Assembly: GCA_951812775.1 (NCBI GenBank)
Contig: OX638326.1
Coordinates: forward strand, 1,872,335 to 1,936,334
From: an uncultured Alphaproteobacteria bacterium
GTDB taxonomy: Bacteria; Pseudomonadota; Alphaproteobacteria; MPNO01; UBA2964
Direction of reading: 5' to 3'
Length of the DNA: 64,000 nucleotides
Shown here: positions 53,270-61,867 of the stretch, one piece after another
Position numbering within the stretch: the first letter of the stretch is position 1
How the letters are laid out: every line of letters starts with the position of its first letter
The notes under the pieces: generated by a model
Told to the model about the DNA's origin: nothing
What the model saw: only the letters and a program-made list of their open reading frames with translations
The model's database searches: none
Position numbers and translations under genes: made by a program

Positions 53270-54295
53270 CTAAGCCGCGCTGCTTTGGCGCTCCTCTTCC
53301 ATTAGACGCGCCAGCAAATTACGGGCCTGAATGGTGGGATGATCCATGGCAACATCGATTTGCGGCGCGTTGGGGAACTGGTTGACCCGGCGCTGCTGGG
53401 CTTCGCAGATCGCGACGTCTTCGCGGAAAACCTTGCGGATAACACCCAGCTTTTCCTGGGTCTCGGGGTCGTCGAGGCCAAAGTCTCGCGCGTTTGACCA
53501 GAAGTGATGCGTCGTCGTCGCGGTCTCCGGCGTGATGGCATGCGCGTTATGAACTGTGATGCCGTGATCGCGATTGCCTTCGAACGCGCCCGTGCCAGCC
53601 TGCGCCGCGCCGACATCAAACATGATTGTCGCCGGCGGTGTGTAAATCCAGCGATTCCAGCTATCGCCCTTGCCTTCAATATTGGCGGCCCTGGCCCACA
53701 AGGGTGGCGGATCATCATTGGGAAACAGACGCTCGCACTTCAACGCGCGTGGCGCGCGCGTGACGTTCGGCTTTACGCGCAGCTTGGCGGCATTGCCTAA
53801 CGTATCGGGATGCACATAGGGCGAATGGGTCTGATCAAGCTGGATATCGATATAGGCCTGATAGTTGCATTCGACATAAAAGTAATCATCGATATTGGCC
53901 CAGTCCGGATTATCAAGGAAAAAGTAATCCGGGATTTGACTTGCATCAGCCTGCGCCGGGTCGCCCATCCAAATCCAGATCCAGCGATTTTTCATCACAA
54001 CCGGATAGGCCCGCACACAGGCATCCGGCGGCACCAGCTCTTGCGTTGGAATGGCTGTACATTGACCGGTCTTGTCGAACCTCAGCCCGTGATAACCACA
54101 TTCGACTTCATTGCCCTGCAATCGACCGACGGAGAGCGGTGCACTGCGATGGCAGCAGCGATCTTCAAGCGCGCCAACCTCACCATTTTCACCCCGGAAA
54201 AACACGATCGGTTCTTCGCAAATCGTGCGGGCCAGCAAACCATCATCAAGATGATGATCCCATCCAGCGACATACCAGGCGTTTTTTAGATACAT
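53270..54295 (-). CDS. Rieske non-heme iron oxygenase, VanA-like
   Basis: Oxygenase subunit, 341 residues, near vanillate O-demethylase oxygenase. The Rieske cluster is C-x-H...C-x-x-H in EDRCCHRSAPLSVGRL and VECGYHGLRF (residues 44-72), and the mononuclear iron site is in the VECNYQAYIDIQLDQTHSPYVHPDTLG stretch near residue 141 (Asp and two His). It demethylates or hydroxylates an aromatic acid and needs a reductase, not present here. The ATG at 54295 with GGAGC upstream is preferred over a longer frame. A perfect ten-bp inverted repeat sits 11 bases upstream. UbiD-like gene precedes it on the same strand. Confidence 0.9.
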   Translation of the reverse strand: MYLKNAWYVAGWDHHLDDGLLARTICEEPIVFFRGENGEVGALEDRCCHRSAPLSVGRLQGNEVECGYHGLRFDKTGQCTAIPTQELVPPDACVRAYPVVMKNRWIWIWMGDPAQADASQIPDYFFLDNPDWANIDDYFYVECNYQAYIDIQLDQTHSPYVHPDTLGNAAKLRVKPNVTRAPRALKCERLFPNDDPPPLWARAANIEGKGDSWNRWIYTPPATIMFDVGAAQAGTGAFEGNRDHGITVHNAHAITPETATTTHHFWSNARDFGLDDPETQEKLGVIRKVFREDVAICEAQQRRVNQFPNAPQIDVAMDHPTIQARNLLARLMEEERQSSAA

Positions 54296-54305
54296 ATCAA
54301 GCTCC

Positions 54306-54331
54306 AAATTGTCGGCTCTTACCGACAATTT
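54306..54331 (-). promoter_or_regulatory. Perfect inverted repeat upstream of the Rieske oxygenase gene
   Basis: AAATTGTCGG and CCGACAATTT are exact complements separated by CTCTTA. The element ends 11 bases before the ATG and overlaps nothing coding. It may be an operator for the oxygenase or an RNA stem masking its ribosome site. Confidence 0.6.
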
Positions 54332-54353
54332 ATATAAATGAATACTACACTTA

Positions 54354-54381
54354 CAAAAAGAGCGGCTCAATGAGCCGCTCT
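54354..54381 (-). terminator. Terminator after the UbiD-family gene
   Basis: AGAGCGGCTC and GAGCCGCTCT pair around AAT. On the minus strand a T run follows, 22 bases after the UbiD stop. It separates that gene from the Rieske oxygenase gene, which therefore needs its own promoter. Confidence 0.88.
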
Positions 54382-54403
54382 GATTGTGAATATGCCGTTT
54401 GGC

Positions 54404-55993
54404 TTACCGACCCGTGCGGGCCAGGGAGTGTACCCAGCCTTTATTGGTCATGTAGTTCTTGGCGTGATCGATCTGTTCCTGAGAGAAGAACTTGTCAGGG
54501 AAGACCTGATCGACCGGATAGACCGGCCGCAGGAAGTCACTCTCATAGCCATAAGGCACCGTCGCATCGATACCCATGCCGCCTTCGAACCGGGTGTTGG
54601 ACGCGGTCCATTCCCTGTCACCAGCGGTCATACGTTCGGCCGGCATGAAGGTTTGACCACGGCCACCCGGGATCGGATTGAGAATATCCGTCTGCGGGTT
54701 AACCCGCGTGGTCAGGTTCCAGATAACATCGTCCATATCATAGATGTCAGTGTCTTCAGACATTGCAATCACCAGACGAGACCCCTGCGAACAGCTGAGG
54801 ATCGCGGACAGGAAGTTGCGCTGCCAGCCTTCGTCGATCTGGCTGCGTTTCTTGACCTGAATGATCGCCCCGCCCCAATCCGTCATCGGATACGGGATAT
54901 TACAGTCCTGAATAATGCCGGGCTGCATGCGTTCGCACAGCTCATACATCGCTGCTTCACGCACCGTGGTGTCGATGTTCTGGCAATCCATCGTGTGAAC
55001 GCCAAGCGGGAAGACAATCGGCTTGCTTTCACGCGCCCGGGTCGTTACGGCGGTGACGTGGAAGGTCGGCGCCTTATAGGCCTTACCCATATAGCCAGCC
55101 CATTCGGGATGGAAATGGAAGCGACCCTGTACACCGGCCTCTTCGGACTCTGCCGTTTCATAGCGACGGTCACGCGGATGGAGATACCCTTCCAGCGTGA
55201 TTTCGGCATCAGCCAGCGCATAGGCACCCGGGACTGTCTTGGCTTCAACCATTCGAACCGGCTCACCGATCAAACGACCGGCCACACCAAGTTCGTCACA
55301 ACCGGTGGGCAGGATGACATAGTCAAACCCGGCACCGGCCAGAAGGTTGGGACCAAACGGAATACCAAAGTTCATGGTCAGCGGAATAGGCTCGTCATCG
55401 CGGTAATGTTTGGCCATTACCTGCCAGCCATGCGAACCTGGCGAAATCTGGAAGGTGCCGACATTGCCCCAACGGAAGTTCATCCGGTTATAGGCCATGT
55501 CCGTGCCGCCTTCGAAATACTCACCCGCGAACAGGCGCTGACCGGAACCCACAGTCAATTCGGACTCATAAGTTGTATGGCGGATCGGCACCATATGCTC
55601 GTTAACTTCAGCAGGGTTCAGAATGACTTCTTCGTGGCTCGGTGCATCCTTTGAATCAATGACCACCGGCGGTAACGGATTGCGGATCGCGTTGGCAATC
55701 GCCAGCGTCATTTCCTGCATATTCCCGACACCGAACAGCTTGCACATGATCCCCTGATCAGCGAACAGGTTGGTGATCGCCCGATGGTTGGGTTTGCCTT
55801 TGACGTTGTTGAACAGAAGCGGGCAGGCGCCATCAAGATGCTTCTGAACACCGGTAATCTCGAGATCAGGATCAACCTCGGTATCGGTTTCAATAATGTC
55901 ACCTTCCTGTTTCAGGAAGTCGATAGTGCCCCGCAGATCACGAAGGTGGTCTGTCACTGGCGTTGGTTTGAGTTGTTCTCTGGCAGTCGCCAT
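54404..55993 (-). CDS. UbiD-family decarboxylase
   Basis: Prenyl-FMN-dependent decarboxylase family protein, 529 residues. RDLRGTIDFLKQEGDIIETDTEVDPDLEITGV opens it in typical fashion, and the catalytic Arg lies in the NRMNFRW segment near residue 166. The usual second glutamate motif (EGPFGE) is replaced by VQGRFHFHPEWAGYMG near residue 290, after ADAEITLEGYL, so one of the usual active-site residues is shifted or different. Substrate is unknown; aromatic or heteroaromatic carboxylates are usual. No UbiX prenyltransferase gene is present. A terminator follows, and the start has no further upstream gene on this strand. Confidence 0.85.
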   Translation of the reverse strand: MATAREQLKPTPVTDHLRDLRGTIDFLKQEGDIIETDTEVDPDLEITGVQKHLDGACPLLFNNVKGKPNHRAITNLFADQGIMCKLFGVGNMQEMTLAIANAIRNPLPPVVIDSKDAPSHEEVILNPAEVNEHMVPIRHTTYESELTVGSGQRLFAGEYFEGGTDMAYNRMNFRWGNVGTFQISPGSHGWQVMAKHYRDDEPIPLTMNFGIPFGPNLLAGAGFDYVILPTGCDELGVAGRLIGEPVRMVEAKTVPGAYALADAEITLEGYLHPRDRRYETAESEEAGVQGRFHFHPEWAGYMGKAYKAPTFHVTAVTTRARESKPIVFPLGVHTMDCQNIDTTVREAAMYELCERMQPGIIQDCNIPYPMTDWGGAIIQVKKRSQIDEGWQRNFLSAILSCSQGSRLVIAMSEDTDIYDMDDVIWNLTTRVNPQTDILNPIPGGRGQTFMPAERMTAGDREWTASNTRFEGGMGIDATVPYGYESDFLRPVYPVDQVFPDKFFSQEQIDHAKNYMTNKGWVHSLARTGR

Positions 55994-56312
55994 TTCTATC
56001 TCCTAATCCGTCCTTTTAACGTCAAATTCCCGGAATTCATCTTATCGTATCTTATCCCGTGCCTCATTGAAGCGCACGATGCGGAGCTGTTTTTACGTGG
56101 CTTGATCATGAATTGCAAGCCCGCATTTTCGACAAAATACCCGGCAAACCCCAATAAAACATGGAAAAATTCGATCGTTGACTGCTAAATACTTAGATTT
56201 CTTAGTAATTTCCAGGCTGAGGCCGGGCTGAAACATGTTTGAGTTGGTTGACCATCGGCGAAAACCTCTCCAAAACGTAAGGTCAGAGCTCATTATTAAG
56301 GGATTCGCAGTT
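55994..56312. other. Intergenic region between ubiD-like and cupin genes
   Basis: About 320 bases between divergent genes. It contains TTGACTGCTAAATACTTAG (from 56177) as possible -35 sequence for the plus strand, with direct CTAAG repeats on the opposite strand, and an open frame upstream of the cupin start without family similarity. No gene or RNA was recognised. Confidence 0.5.
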
Positions 56313-56909
56313 ATGGCAGACAAGCCCCTCCCCGCACCGGTGCAGGATTTCGTCGACCGAATTCGTGCCTATTGTGCGGCAGGAAAACAGGATGAGGAAC
56401 TTTGGCCCGCCGTCGCCGATGACCTGAAAATGCTGCTCGCTGACCCCGATCTGGTGGAACAATCCAAAACCTGGCCTGACACCAAAAAGGGGGACGGCCC
56501 GCCGTCAAACCTGTTGTTTTACGAAGACCCCGACTACGGATTTGTTCTGAACGCCCTGGTCAAAGGCCCAAAATCCGTCACCAACGTCCATGATCATGGC
56601 CCGAGCTGGACCCTCTATGGCGTGCTTGATGGTGGCGACCATATTCAGCGCTTCAGTCGGGTTGACGATAACCCCACAGAAGAAGGACCCGCCGAGTTAA
56701 AATCAAATGGCGAGTTTGATGTGGTACCTGGCTATATAGATGTCGTTCCGCCCTGGGAAATTCATCAGGAAGCCAATGGTGACCATCGGACAATCGGGTT
56801 TATCGTTCGGAGCCAGCGGTCAGGGACGTTCAAGCAATATCGTTACAACACGGAGAACGGGAGCATCGCTACCTATAACGGCCCCACCCAAATTCCGTAC
56901 GACCTCTGA
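56313..56909 (+). CDS. Cupin-fold (cysteine dioxygenase-like) protein
   Basis: RmlC-like cupin, 198 residues. Metal-binding segments VTNVHDHGPSWTLYGVLDGG (HxH near residue 95) and VPPWEIHQEANGDHRTIGF (His near 154) match thiol-dioxygenase-like proteins. The ATG at 56313 has AAGGG upstream and starts MADKPLPAPVQDFVDRI; the longer frame adds 26 residues without similarity. It is a distant relative of the cupin at 19.9 kb. Enzymatic role is unknown. The TPR gene follows 21 bases later. Confidence 0.75.
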   Translation: MADKPLPAPVQDFVDRIRAYCAAGKQDEELWPAVADDLKMLLADPDLVEQSKTWPDTKKGDGPPSNLLFYEDPDYGFVLNALVKGPKSVTNVHDHGPSWTLYGVLDGGDHIQRFSRVDDNPTEEGPAELKSNGEFDVVPGYIDVVPPWEIHQEANGDHRTIGFIVRSQRSGTFKQYRYNTENGSIATYNGPTQIPYDL

Positions 56910-56930
56910 ACGGCCAAATATCCACACCTC

Positions 56931-57653
56931 ATGGCAAACGTCCGCGAAATACTGCAAAAGGGGTTGGCGCATCATCAGGCGGGGCAGCTGAAAGACGCCG
57001 GGACCTGCTACCGAAAAGCCCTGAAACAGGATCGGAAGAACGTTGACGCCACGCACCTACTTGGCGTCGTTCTTCTTGATTGTGGCAAACCGAAAGAAGC
57101 GATCCACCTTATTAAAAAGGCGGCAGCCCTTAGCCCCAACCGGGGCAATATTCAGGTTAACCTGGGTAACGCTTATATGGCTGCCGACAGGCTAACAGAA
57201 GCCGCCAAGGCTTATCAGCGGGCAATTGAATGCGACCCGAACGACCTTGATGCCATACAGCGCCTGGCGGACACCTACAGAAAATCAGAGAAATTCGAGG
57301 AAGCGGTGGCGACACACCGAAAAGCCGTTTCTCTGGCACCAAACGATGGCGGACTTTATCTCGCGCTCGGCGTCGCTTTAAAGGATGCGGGTAAGTTTGA
57401 CGAGGCGGAACAGATATATCGTGACGTGCTCTCAAAGGCGCCAGACTATGCCGAGGCAAAAGCCAACCTTGCGGTCGTATTGCAAAAGCAAAAAAGGACG
57501 GATGAGGCGATAGAAAGCTATCGCGATGCCGTCACCCAACGCCCGGAATTCTTTCGCCAAGCGACCTTAAATCTGGCGAGTACAGGTAAAGGCAAGTTAT
57601 GGCTGAACCTCCGCAAAGCCGGGCAAGAGCTGTCCAAGAACGTTAAATCCTGA
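56931..57653 (+). CDS. Tetratricopeptide-repeat protein
   Basis: A 240-residue protein made of about six 34-residue TPR units, e.g. GLAHHQAGQLKDAGTCYRKALKQDRKNVDATHLLG, GNAYMAADRLTEAAKAYQRAIECDPNDLDA and GVALKDAGKFDEAEQIYRDVLSKAPDYAEA. No catalytic domain or signal peptide is present. It resembles the N-terminal half of TPR-sulfotransferase proteins, which would carry a C-terminal domain that is missing here. It serves presumably as a protein-interaction scaffold. Follows the cupin gene closely. Confidence 0.88.
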   Translation: MANVREILQKGLAHHQAGQLKDAGTCYRKALKQDRKNVDATHLLGVVLLDCGKPKEAIHLIKKAAALSPNRGNIQVNLGNAYMAADRLTEAAKAYQRAIECDPNDLDAIQRLADTYRKSEKFEEAVATHRKAVSLAPNDGGLYLALGVALKDAGKFDEAEQIYRDVLSKAPDYAEAKANLAVVLQKQKRTDEAIESYRDAVTQRPEFFRQATLNLASTGKGKLWLNLRKAGQELSKNVKS

Positions 57654-57814
57654 CGCAAGGCACCGACACTCCTCCAAAAAGTCCCTAAAGTTTTGCTGAG
57701 ATTCGATTCGACGGCTCAAATTATAGGTGTTAGCCTTTTTTCGACTGTAGCCGAATTGTCTATCGTCCTTAACTATTGACCTTAATTGATGTCCAACTCA
57801 GGGAGGACAATATA

Positions 57815-58843
57815 ATGATTAAATCTCTCAAGCTAACCGTCTCCGCCATCGCGGTAGTGGCTGCTTTCGGCGTGCCAGCGTCTGCGGCAGATTACTTTGC
57901 CGGCAAGACCCTTACCGTTCAGGTCCCATCAGGATCAGGCGGTACCTATCATGTTTATTGCCAGCTCGTGCAACGGAATATCGCAAACTATATTCCCGGC
58001 AACCCAAAAACACTTATTCAAAACCGGCCTGGTGCTGGTGGTGCCAAATCTGCATCCTATATGGCAAACGTCGCTCCGAAGGATGGTAGTGTCATCGCCA
58101 TGATCGCACCGGGCGTTATCACGACCCCGCTGGTTCGCAAGGTAAAATTCGACGCCCGTAAATTCACCTGGCTCGGTGCTCCAGCGGCCCGTGCCGCCGG
58201 TGTCTTCTTCTGGCACACATCTGGTATCAAGACCCTTAAGGACATCCAAACCAAAAACACGACAATCGCCAGTAGTGGGTTTGCCTCATCGGGCTCGATT
58301 TTCCCACGGCTCGTCAACGCAACGCTTGGCGCCAAGATGAAAATCATTCTTGGTTACAAGGGTGGCGGTGCGATGAACCTGTCGGTGGAGAAAGAAGAAA
58401 CCATGGGCCGGAACAATTTCCTGTCTGGCTTCACCGGTGTTCGCCCGACATGGTTGCCGAGCAAGAAAATCATTCCGATCATCATGTATGGTCCCAAGTC
58501 GGACTCCAAATACGTAAAGGGCGTTCCGCATCTTGGTGATCTGGTCAAACCGGGTACCATCGAAGCAAAAATGGTTCGCGTTCTGAGTACAAACCTTCAG
58601 GTTGGTCAGGCATTCTATCTGCCCGAGGGTGCGCCGAAGCGCGTGACAAAAATCATGCGGACGGCGTTCGCCAAGATGATGGCTGACCCTGTTTTCAAAC
58701 AGCGCGTCCTTAAACGCCGCGTTGAGCATTCGCCGGTGTCGGTCGAGCAGATCAATAGCTTGATCAAGGCTGGCTTCGACGCGGCGACACCTGAGGTCGT
58801 CAAAGCGATCAAGCTTCGCCTGTACACCAAGAAGAGATCCTAG
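57815..58843 (+). CDS. TTT-family substrate-binding protein (tandem copy 1)
   Basis: Periplasmic binding protein of the tripartite tricarboxylate family, 342 residues with a signal peptide (MIKSLKLTVSAIAVVAAFGVPASA, cleavage after residue 24). VPSGSGGTYHVYCQLVQRNIANYIPGNPKTLIQNRPGAGGAKSASY (from residue 36) is the family core. The ATG at 57815 follows GGGAGGA and is chosen over an earlier frame start. It shares most residues with the next gene, including downstream sequence and terminator. No TctAB genes follow; how its ligand enters is unknown. Confidence 0.9.
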   Translation: MIKSLKLTVSAIAVVAAFGVPASAADYFAGKTLTVQVPSGSGGTYHVYCQLVQRNIANYIPGNPKTLIQNRPGAGGAKSASYMANVAPKDGSVIAMIAPGVITTPLVRKVKFDARKFTWLGAPAARAAGVFFWHTSGIKTLKDIQTKNTTIASSGFASSGSIFPRLVNATLGAKMKIILGYKGGGAMNLSVEKEETMGRNNFLSGFTGVRPTWLPSKKIIPIIMYGPKSDSKYVKGVPHLGDLVKPGTIEAKMVRVLSTNLQVGQAFYLPEGAPKRVTKIMRTAFAKMMADPVFKQRVLKRRVEHSPVSVEQINSLIKAGFDAATPEVVKAIKLRLYTKKRS

Positions 58844-58866
58844 GATCAGGATTTAATCTGACAATT

Positions 58867-58897
58867 AACGGCCCCTCAAATGAGGGGCCGTTTTTTT
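58867..58897 (+). terminator. Terminator of TTT copy 1
   Basis: ACGGCCCCTC-AAA-TGAGGGGCCGT is a long perfect stem followed by seven T. It repeats almost exactly after copy 2. Confidence 0.95.
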
Positions 58898-59033
58898 GAT
58901 CGGTCATCATCGTCGGATTAGACGGCAAGTCCATTCGGTGTTAGCATTTTTATGACGATGGCTGCGGAATTAGCCATCCGATCGAATTTTGGTCTCGGAG
59001 ACCAATAGTTGAAAACCTGATAGGGAGAAAATC

Positions 59034-60056
59034 ATGCTTAAGAAATCACTCAAAATAGCGGCTTCCGCCACTGCGCTGGCCGCTCTGGCAGTGACGCCGG
59101 CAATGTCCGCTGATTATTTTGCTGGCAAAACCATCACTGTTCAGGTGCCTTCCGGATCTGGCGGCACTTACCATGTTTATTGCCAACTCGTGCAACGCAA
59201 CATCGCAAAGTATATTCCCGGCAACCCGAAGACGCTGATTCAGAACCGTCCGGGGAGCGGTGGTGCCAAGTCAGCAGCCTATATGGCCAATGTCGCGCCT
59301 AAAGACGGTTCAATCATCGCCATGATTGCACCGGGTACAATCACGACACCGCTCGTACGCAAGGTGAAGTTCGACGCCCGTAAGTTCCAATGGCTGGGTG
59401 CCCCTGCTGCTCGTGCCGCCGCGATTTGGGTCTGGAACGGTCATGGGATCAAAACATTCAAAGACGCGCAAAAGAAGGAAGTTACCATCGCAACTTCCGG
59501 CTTCTCTTCCGCTGGTTCGGTTTTCCCCCGGCTTGCAATTTCATTGCTCGGTGCAAAGTTCAAACTGATCTACGGTTATAAAGGTGGCGGCGCACTGAAC
59601 CTTTCGGTTGAAAAGGGCGAAACCATGGGCCGCTGGAACTTCTATTCCGGCTTCACGGGTGTTCGGCCAACATGGATACCGAAGGGCAAAATCATTCCCT
59701 TGATCGGAACGGGACCAAAACATCCGAAGCTTGCGGGTGTGCCGCATTTCACCGATCTCCTCAAAGAAGGAACGACGGAACGCGCCCTTTACGATCTCCT
59801 CGGTATGAATCTGGAAGTCGGCCAGGCTTTCTATCTGCCGCCCGGAACGCCCAGGAACGTCGTCAAGATCATGCGGAAAAGCTTTGCTGCTATGATGGCT
59901 GACCCCGCGTTCAAGGCGAACATCGAAAAGCGTCGCGTCGAATATTCGCCGGTGTCTGTCGAGGAAATCGAGAAGAAGATCAAAAATGCCTTCGATTCAG
60001 CAACACCGGCTGTTCTGAAAGCATTGAAAAATGTGTACAAAAAGAGGAAATCCTAA
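59034..60056 (+). CDS. TTT-family substrate-binding protein (tandem copy 2)
   Basis: Second copy, 340 residues, with its own signal peptide (MLKKSLKIAASATALAALAVTPAMS) and own ribosome site (GGGAG). The mature part is near-identical in the ligand-binding core, including GSGGTYHVYCQLVQRNIAKYIPGNPKT, and differs mainly between residues 130 and 260 where ligand specificity would be set. Own terminator means independent transcription. It probably binds a related carboxylate. Confidence 0.9.
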   Translation: MLKKSLKIAASATALAALAVTPAMSADYFAGKTITVQVPSGSGGTYHVYCQLVQRNIAKYIPGNPKTLIQNRPGSGGAKSAAYMANVAPKDGSIIAMIAPGTITTPLVRKVKFDARKFQWLGAPAARAAAIWVWNGHGIKTFKDAQKKEVTIATSGFSSAGSVFPRLAISLLGAKFKLIYGYKGGGALNLSVEKGETMGRWNFYSGFTGVRPTWIPKGKIIPLIGTGPKHPKLAGVPHFTDLLKEGTTERALYDLLGMNLEVGQAFYLPPGTPRNVVKIMRKSFAAMMADPAFKANIEKRRVEYSPVSVEEIEKKIKNAFDSATPAVLKALKNVYKKRKS

Positions 60057-60080
60057 GATCAGGATTTAATCTGATAATCA

Positions 60081-60109
60081 ACGGCCCCTCAAATGAGGGG
60101 CCGTTTTTT
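60081..60109 (+). terminator. Terminator of TTT copy 2
   Basis: The ACGGCCCCTC-AAA-TGAGGGGCCGT stem is identical to that after copy 1 and is followed by six T. The flanking sequence AGGATTTAATCTGA is also shared, so the duplication includes the terminator. Confidence 0.95.
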
Positions 60110-60485
60110 ATGGATCGCTGGTTTCCTCTGTGTCTGACTCAACAGCACAGGCATGTTGTTCATCTGCGTTTGGATTTCCCGCTAACGACACCCAGAATCC
60201 CGCGCCCGCCTCCATCAAGGGTCGGCACTGCAATACCGTCTTTGCCTTCATGGCCTCGACCAGAAGACGCCCGATTGGCTGGAAATGGGTTTCGCCGCTG
60301 GTCGCTGTTGCCGGATCAATCCGGATCGCTACTGAACGCGGTTTCCGGAACCGGCTGCGTTCCAGCATCCGTTCTACACTGGCGATGGAATGCGGCAGAT
60401 CAAGACCACAAAGATCAAGTTCATATTCCGCACCATCTTTCATCCCTGACAGGCGCCGCACATCCTCATCATCGAGATACGGCAT
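60108..60485 (-). CDS. Unknown protein with Smr-like start
   Basis: A 125-residue protein that I do not recognise. It begins MPYLDDEDVRRLSGMKDGAEYELDLCGLDLPHSIASVERMLERSRF; ELDLCGL resembles the LDLHG start of Smr domains but with Cys for His, and the usual Smr second half is not evident, so the resemblance may be chance. It shares one base (60485) with the preceding gene, implying translational coupling and a functional link. No signal peptide or membrane segment. Confidence 0.6.
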   Translation of the reverse strand: MPYLDDEDVRRLSGMKDGAEYELDLCGLDLPHSIASVERMLERSRFRKPRSVAIRIDPATATSGETHFQPIGRLLVEAMKAKTVLQCRPLMEAGAGFWVSLAGNPNADEQHACAVESDTEETSDP

Positions 60486-61159
60486 CAGCTACGGTCCTGA
60501 CGCAAATGTGACTTGTAGTATCCGCGTTCTTCCTTGATTTGCTCTTTGAGTGCTTTGGCCTCTGAGTATTCGTCGGCACTCATCGCCTCGATCTCGATCT
60601 CAGCACGGCCCCGTTCGATGGGCATACATTGTGCTATGGGTGTTCCGGCAGGCAGTGTCCCCTCAAAATCACGATCCACCCACACCATGGGAAAATGAAC
60701 CGGAAGCGCATCGAAGCTGTCGGTATCCACGACACCCGACAATGTCCGGAATGGCAAATCGAGCCGGTTTAGCGGATGGGTGAATAGGGTCGCATAACCC
60801 GGCTCAGTATGGATCGACCAGAAATTATGCGCCTTAACAACAACCTCTTCTTCATCAATGAAGGGGACGCCCGGCGCCTGTGTCGGAAAATGAAATCCCA
60901 GCGGGCTTTCGTCATGGGACCAATCCCAATTGAACTCCCCATCCTTGACCTGAATATCGGCCTGCAGAGGTATGATAAATCCAGTCGTGAGAGCATCGAT
61001 GAACGGCATGCAGTGCTTGATCGTAAGATCCGCGCTTCCGTTCAGGACAGGATTGTCCATTGGCATCGCCTTGTACCAGTCCGGCGCCGTGCGGCGGGCG
61101 GGCGCCGGTTTTGGCAAAATATCGATGAGATCTGGCGGGCAGGTGAATCGGATTTTCAT
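60485..61159 (-). CDS. Conserved-looking protein of unknown function
   Basis: A 224-residue cytoplasmic protein starting MKIRFTCPPDLIDILPKPAPARRTAPDWYKAMP. Further visible segments are CMPFIDALTTGFIIPLQADIQV and PGYATLFTHPLNRLDLPFRTLSGVVDTD, with a charged helical tail (EQIKEERGYYKSHLR). It may belong to a DUF found beside oxidoreductases or phage-like loci, but I cannot name a function. The ATG at 61159 is chosen over a TTG 12 codons upstream. Coupled to the 125-residue gene after it. Confidence 0.65.
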   Translation of the reverse strand: MKIRFTCPPDLIDILPKPAPARRTAPDWYKAMPMDNPVLNGSADLTIKHCMPFIDALTTGFIIPLQADIQVKDGEFNWDWSHDESPLGFHFPTQAPGVPFIDEEEVVVKAHNFWSIHTEPGYATLFTHPLNRLDLPFRTLSGVVDTDSFDALPVHFPMVWVDRDFEGTLPAGTPIAQCMPIERGRAEIEIEAMSADEYSEAKALKEQIKEERGYYKSHLRQDRS

Positions 61160-61264
61160 AACGCTATTGTCGCTGGCAAAAGACCAAATTGGCAAGTGCG
61201 GCAGTTGCGGCGGTTCAGACCGTACAATAGCGTATCGATGATTGTTTTACCTTGGAGAATTTAG

Positions 61265-61861
61265 ATGGCCCGAATCACGCCCAAAACCCGAGAGGAACTG
61301 TCAGAGCTGGAAGACGTTTTTCAACGGGCAGAACAAGCGCTCGGATTTGTCCCCAACAGTTTCTTTATTATGGGGCGACGCCCTGAAATGTTGCGGGCGT
61401 TTTCACGGCTGTCACGCGAAGTGGTCGGTGTTCCAGGGAGGGTGCCGCAAGACCTTAAATGGCTAATCGCCCACATCGCAAGTCGGGCGGCGGGATGCCA
61501 ATACTGCATGGCCCACACCGCAGGTTCCGCCAACAAAGCTAAAAGCGCCCTCGAAGAAAAAATAGACACTGTTTTCGAATATGAACGTAGCGCATTTTTC
61601 AGTGAGGCGGAAAAAGCCGCCCTCCTCGTCGCACAAGGTGCGGGAACGACACCCAATATGGTGTCTGACGAAGATATGAAGAATTTGAAGAAGCATTTTG
61701 ATGAAGACCAGATCGTTGAAATCGTTGGTGTTATCTGCCTGTTTGGCTGGCTTAATCGCTTTAACGACACGATGGCGACAGATATCGAAGAAGAACCCCT
61801 GAGTTTCGCGACACAGCATCTTGCAGCCTCGGGTTGGCAGGTCGGCAAGCACAAAGGATAA
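61265..61861 (+). CDS. Carboxymuconolactone decarboxylase-family (AhpD-like) protein
   Basis: CMD-fold protein, 198 residues. The redox-type motif C78-x-x-C81 with H84 (AAGCQYCMAHTAGSA) is that of AhpD-like peroxidases rather than true muconolactone decarboxylases. N-terminal GFVPNSFFIMGRRPEMLRAFSRL is typical of the alkylhydroperoxidase/CMD group. Probably disulfide reductase or peroxidase activity. It precedes the damaged luciferase-like gene by six bases. Confidence 0.85.
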   Translation: MARITPKTREELSELEDVFQRAEQALGFVPNSFFIMGRRPEMLRAFSRLSREVVGVPGRVPQDLKWLIAHIASRAAGCQYCMAHTAGSANKAKSALEEKIDTVFEYERSAFFSEAEKAALLVAQGAGTTPNMVSDEDMKNLKKHFDEDQIVEIVGVICLFGWLNRFNDTMATDIEEEPLSFATQHLAASGWQVGKHKG

Positions 61862-61867
61862 CCACCG

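Noticed and set aside
52993..53385. 130-residue frame as a complete gene
   Set aside because: Its 3' third is antisense to the Rieske oxygenase. Only the segment from 53113 to about 53265 has family resemblance, and it is reported as a remnant.
54386..55654. Long 422-residue plus-strand open frame
   Set aside because: It lies entirely antisense to the well-supported UbiD-family gene and has no recognisable family features.
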